Positions 62,831-64,000 of a stretch of 64,000 nucleotides of DNA are shown piece after piece. The translations under genes and the position numbers were made by a program. The stretch comes from Heterocephalus glaber (Eukaryota > Chordata > Mammalia > Rodentia > Bathyergidae). The DNA is taken from NCBI RefSeq assembly GCF_000247695.1, contig NW_004624734.1, positions 6,767,014 through 6,831,013 on the forward strand, given 5' to 3'. Position 1 is the first letter of the stretch. The number at the start of each line of letters is the position of its first letter. Below the pieces are notes generated by a model, which was given only the letters and a program-made list of their open reading frames with translations, ran no database searches and was not told the DNA's origin.

Positions 62831-63169
62831 AGTGAAGACCAAAAGGAGGTGCTTGGCAGCACTCGAAGAGGCTCATGGGGGTGGAACGATAAAGCTCTCG
62901 TGGTTTTCTAAGGCCAGGCTCCCTGCACCCCTGAGGTGGGCACAGGATCAGGTCTGTGTGGCCAAGGCAGGGAGTTCCGGCGAGTGGGGATGGAAAAATC
63001 AGAGGCACAGGACTCCAGGCCTGGTCCTGCAAAGCTGACTGTCCCCCTCTGCCTCCATCAAGTCCACTCCTCCACAACTCTGGGGTTTTGAAGTAGCAAA
63101 GCCCCCCGAAGTGGCCAGGTGTCAAAGCCGACCTGCAACTGCTGGCTCCTGGGGAGCCCCTCATAGTCA
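62831..63169. other. Unique sequence, nothing recognised
   Basis: No repeat or gene recognised. Confidence 0.4.
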
Positions 63170-63560
63170 GGGAGTTTGGCACGTGGGAGGTTAATTCTCT
63201 TATCAAAACTGTACAAAATCCTAATTTTGCAGAGTGGCAATTTGGGGGAAAAAAAAAACCAGCGATGGGAAAATGTTGGTTATGCAGCACTAGACATTCA
63301 GTTCTCATGGGATCAATTATAAAAACACTCATTCAGCTATTTCTATTCAAATGAACACCTGAAGAGGAGGCCTCAATGGTTTTAAAAGTGTGTGGGTATT
63401 ACTGGATAAATGTTAGTCCAATAAAAGAGATCATCATCCGCTATTTGTGTACATTTAAGTTGACACTAAAAAGATCTTTGTGGAGCACTGCACGCTGCTT
63501 CCTTTTCTGAGTGCATCTTTTTATCTCCTGTTCCCTTAACACTTTAGCAACTGAAGGGAA
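63170..63560. promoter_or_regulatory. Candidate conserved enhancer block
   Basis: AT-rich and repeat-free, with 'gaggttaattctcttatc' (TAAT and GATA cores), 'gatcaattataaaaac', 'ctattcaaatgaacacctg' and 'ccaataaaagag'. Similar in texture to the blocks at 8800 and 20005. Confidence 0.4.
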
Positions 63561-63655
63561 CAGACCCAGTGTGGCTGGTCAAGGGTTTCTCCTTCTTCCT
63601 CTTCCTCCTTCAACACTGATGGACACGGGTGCTGGGAAGGCCACGCCGGAAGGGG
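63561..63655. other. Short GC-rich spacer
   Basis: No feature recognised. Confidence 0.4.
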
Positions 63656-63860
63656 GCGGCCAGGGTCCCCGGCACTTATGAATATGTAATGTCCTGCATG
63701 GAGGCACAGTCACGAACTCCTAATAAGAATGCACGAATCCGTGTTTGAAAACAGACATTTGCATTTGCCCTGCGGTCACAGTACATGGCCCATTCTTATT
63801 CAAAAATTTATGTTTCTTCTTATTATTTTTTAAGGTCTGGAAATACTCCATGCCCCTGCT
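63656..63860. promoter_or_regulatory. AT-rich block with octamer motif
   Basis: 'ttatgaatatgtaatgtcct', 'cctaataagaatgcacgaat' and 'agacatttgcatttgcc' (octamer ATTTGCAT) in repeat-free sequence. Possibly part of the same element as 63170-63560. Confidence 0.35.
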
Positions 63861-63870
63861 CCCCACCAAG

Positions 63871-63899
63871 ACACACACACACACACACACACACACACA
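63871..63899 (+). repeat. (AC)n microsatellite
   Basis: About fourteen perfect AC units. Confidence 0.95.
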
Positions 63900-64000
63900 T
63901 CCTTCTCTGCTCTCTTTAAACAGAAATTAACAGAAGGGAGTCCAAACCAGGTATCTCATCCTTGAAGCCCCCAGACCCTGGCTAGGGCTCACGACTTCTG

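Noticed and set aside
1..64000. CRISPR array, operon or prokaryotic mobile system
   Set aside because: No regularly spaced direct repeats and no prokaryotic gene layout; all repeats are mammalian.

Overview
This is non-coding mammalian nuclear DNA. I find no protein-coding gene, rRNA, functional tRNA gene or CRISPR array that I can support. Open reading frames up to about 240 codons occur, but they lie in GC-rich unique sequence, purine tracts or transposon relics and match no family I recognise.

The repeats point to a rodent. There are B1 (7SL-derived) SINEs, ID-type SINEs derived from tRNA-Ala, B1+ID composites on one strand or the other, many MaLR-type LTRs, and old L1, MIR and DNA-transposon fossils. 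The youngest SINE lineage opens GGCCGGGGATTTAGCTCAG, ends in GTACC plus an A tail, and often has perfect target-site duplications. My guess is a hystricognath such as an African mole-rat, at low confidence.

Layout. 1-0.9 kb: L1 3' end on the minus strand, split by an LTR. 0.9-23.7 kb: mostly unique sequence with MaLR LTRs, MIR, MER20-like and MER2-like fossils and three AT-rich blocks that look like conserved non-coding elements (about 2.5-3.0, 8.8-9.5 and 20.0-20.5 kb). Two of these carry RFX X-box motifs. 23.7-31.2 kb: one long, old, plus-strand L1 interrupted by at least eight ID SINEs, a second L1 3' end, two LTRs and a 100-N assembly gap. 31.2-40.4 kb: unique sequence with a degraded retroviral pol segment, an LTR and a mariner transposase relic. 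40.5-42.1 kb: a CpG island beside an AT-rich homeodomain/octamer-rich block, the best promoter candidate in the window. 42.1-52.1 kb: SINEs, an L1 fragment and two further enhancer-like blocks (46.8-47.0 and 48.2-48.7 kb). 52.1-64 kb: a second mariner relic, more ID SINEs with purine-rich tails, a MER2-like element, a long fold-back (57.58-57.72 kb), a perfect kappaB palindrome (60.56 kb), a competing-hairpin sequence (61.77 kb) and AT-rich candidate enhancers to the right edge.

Taken together this reads as a gene-poor regulatory domain. All repeat family names come from recall of consensus sequences, not a database search, so subfamily names are tentative and most edges are good to about 10-30 bp.
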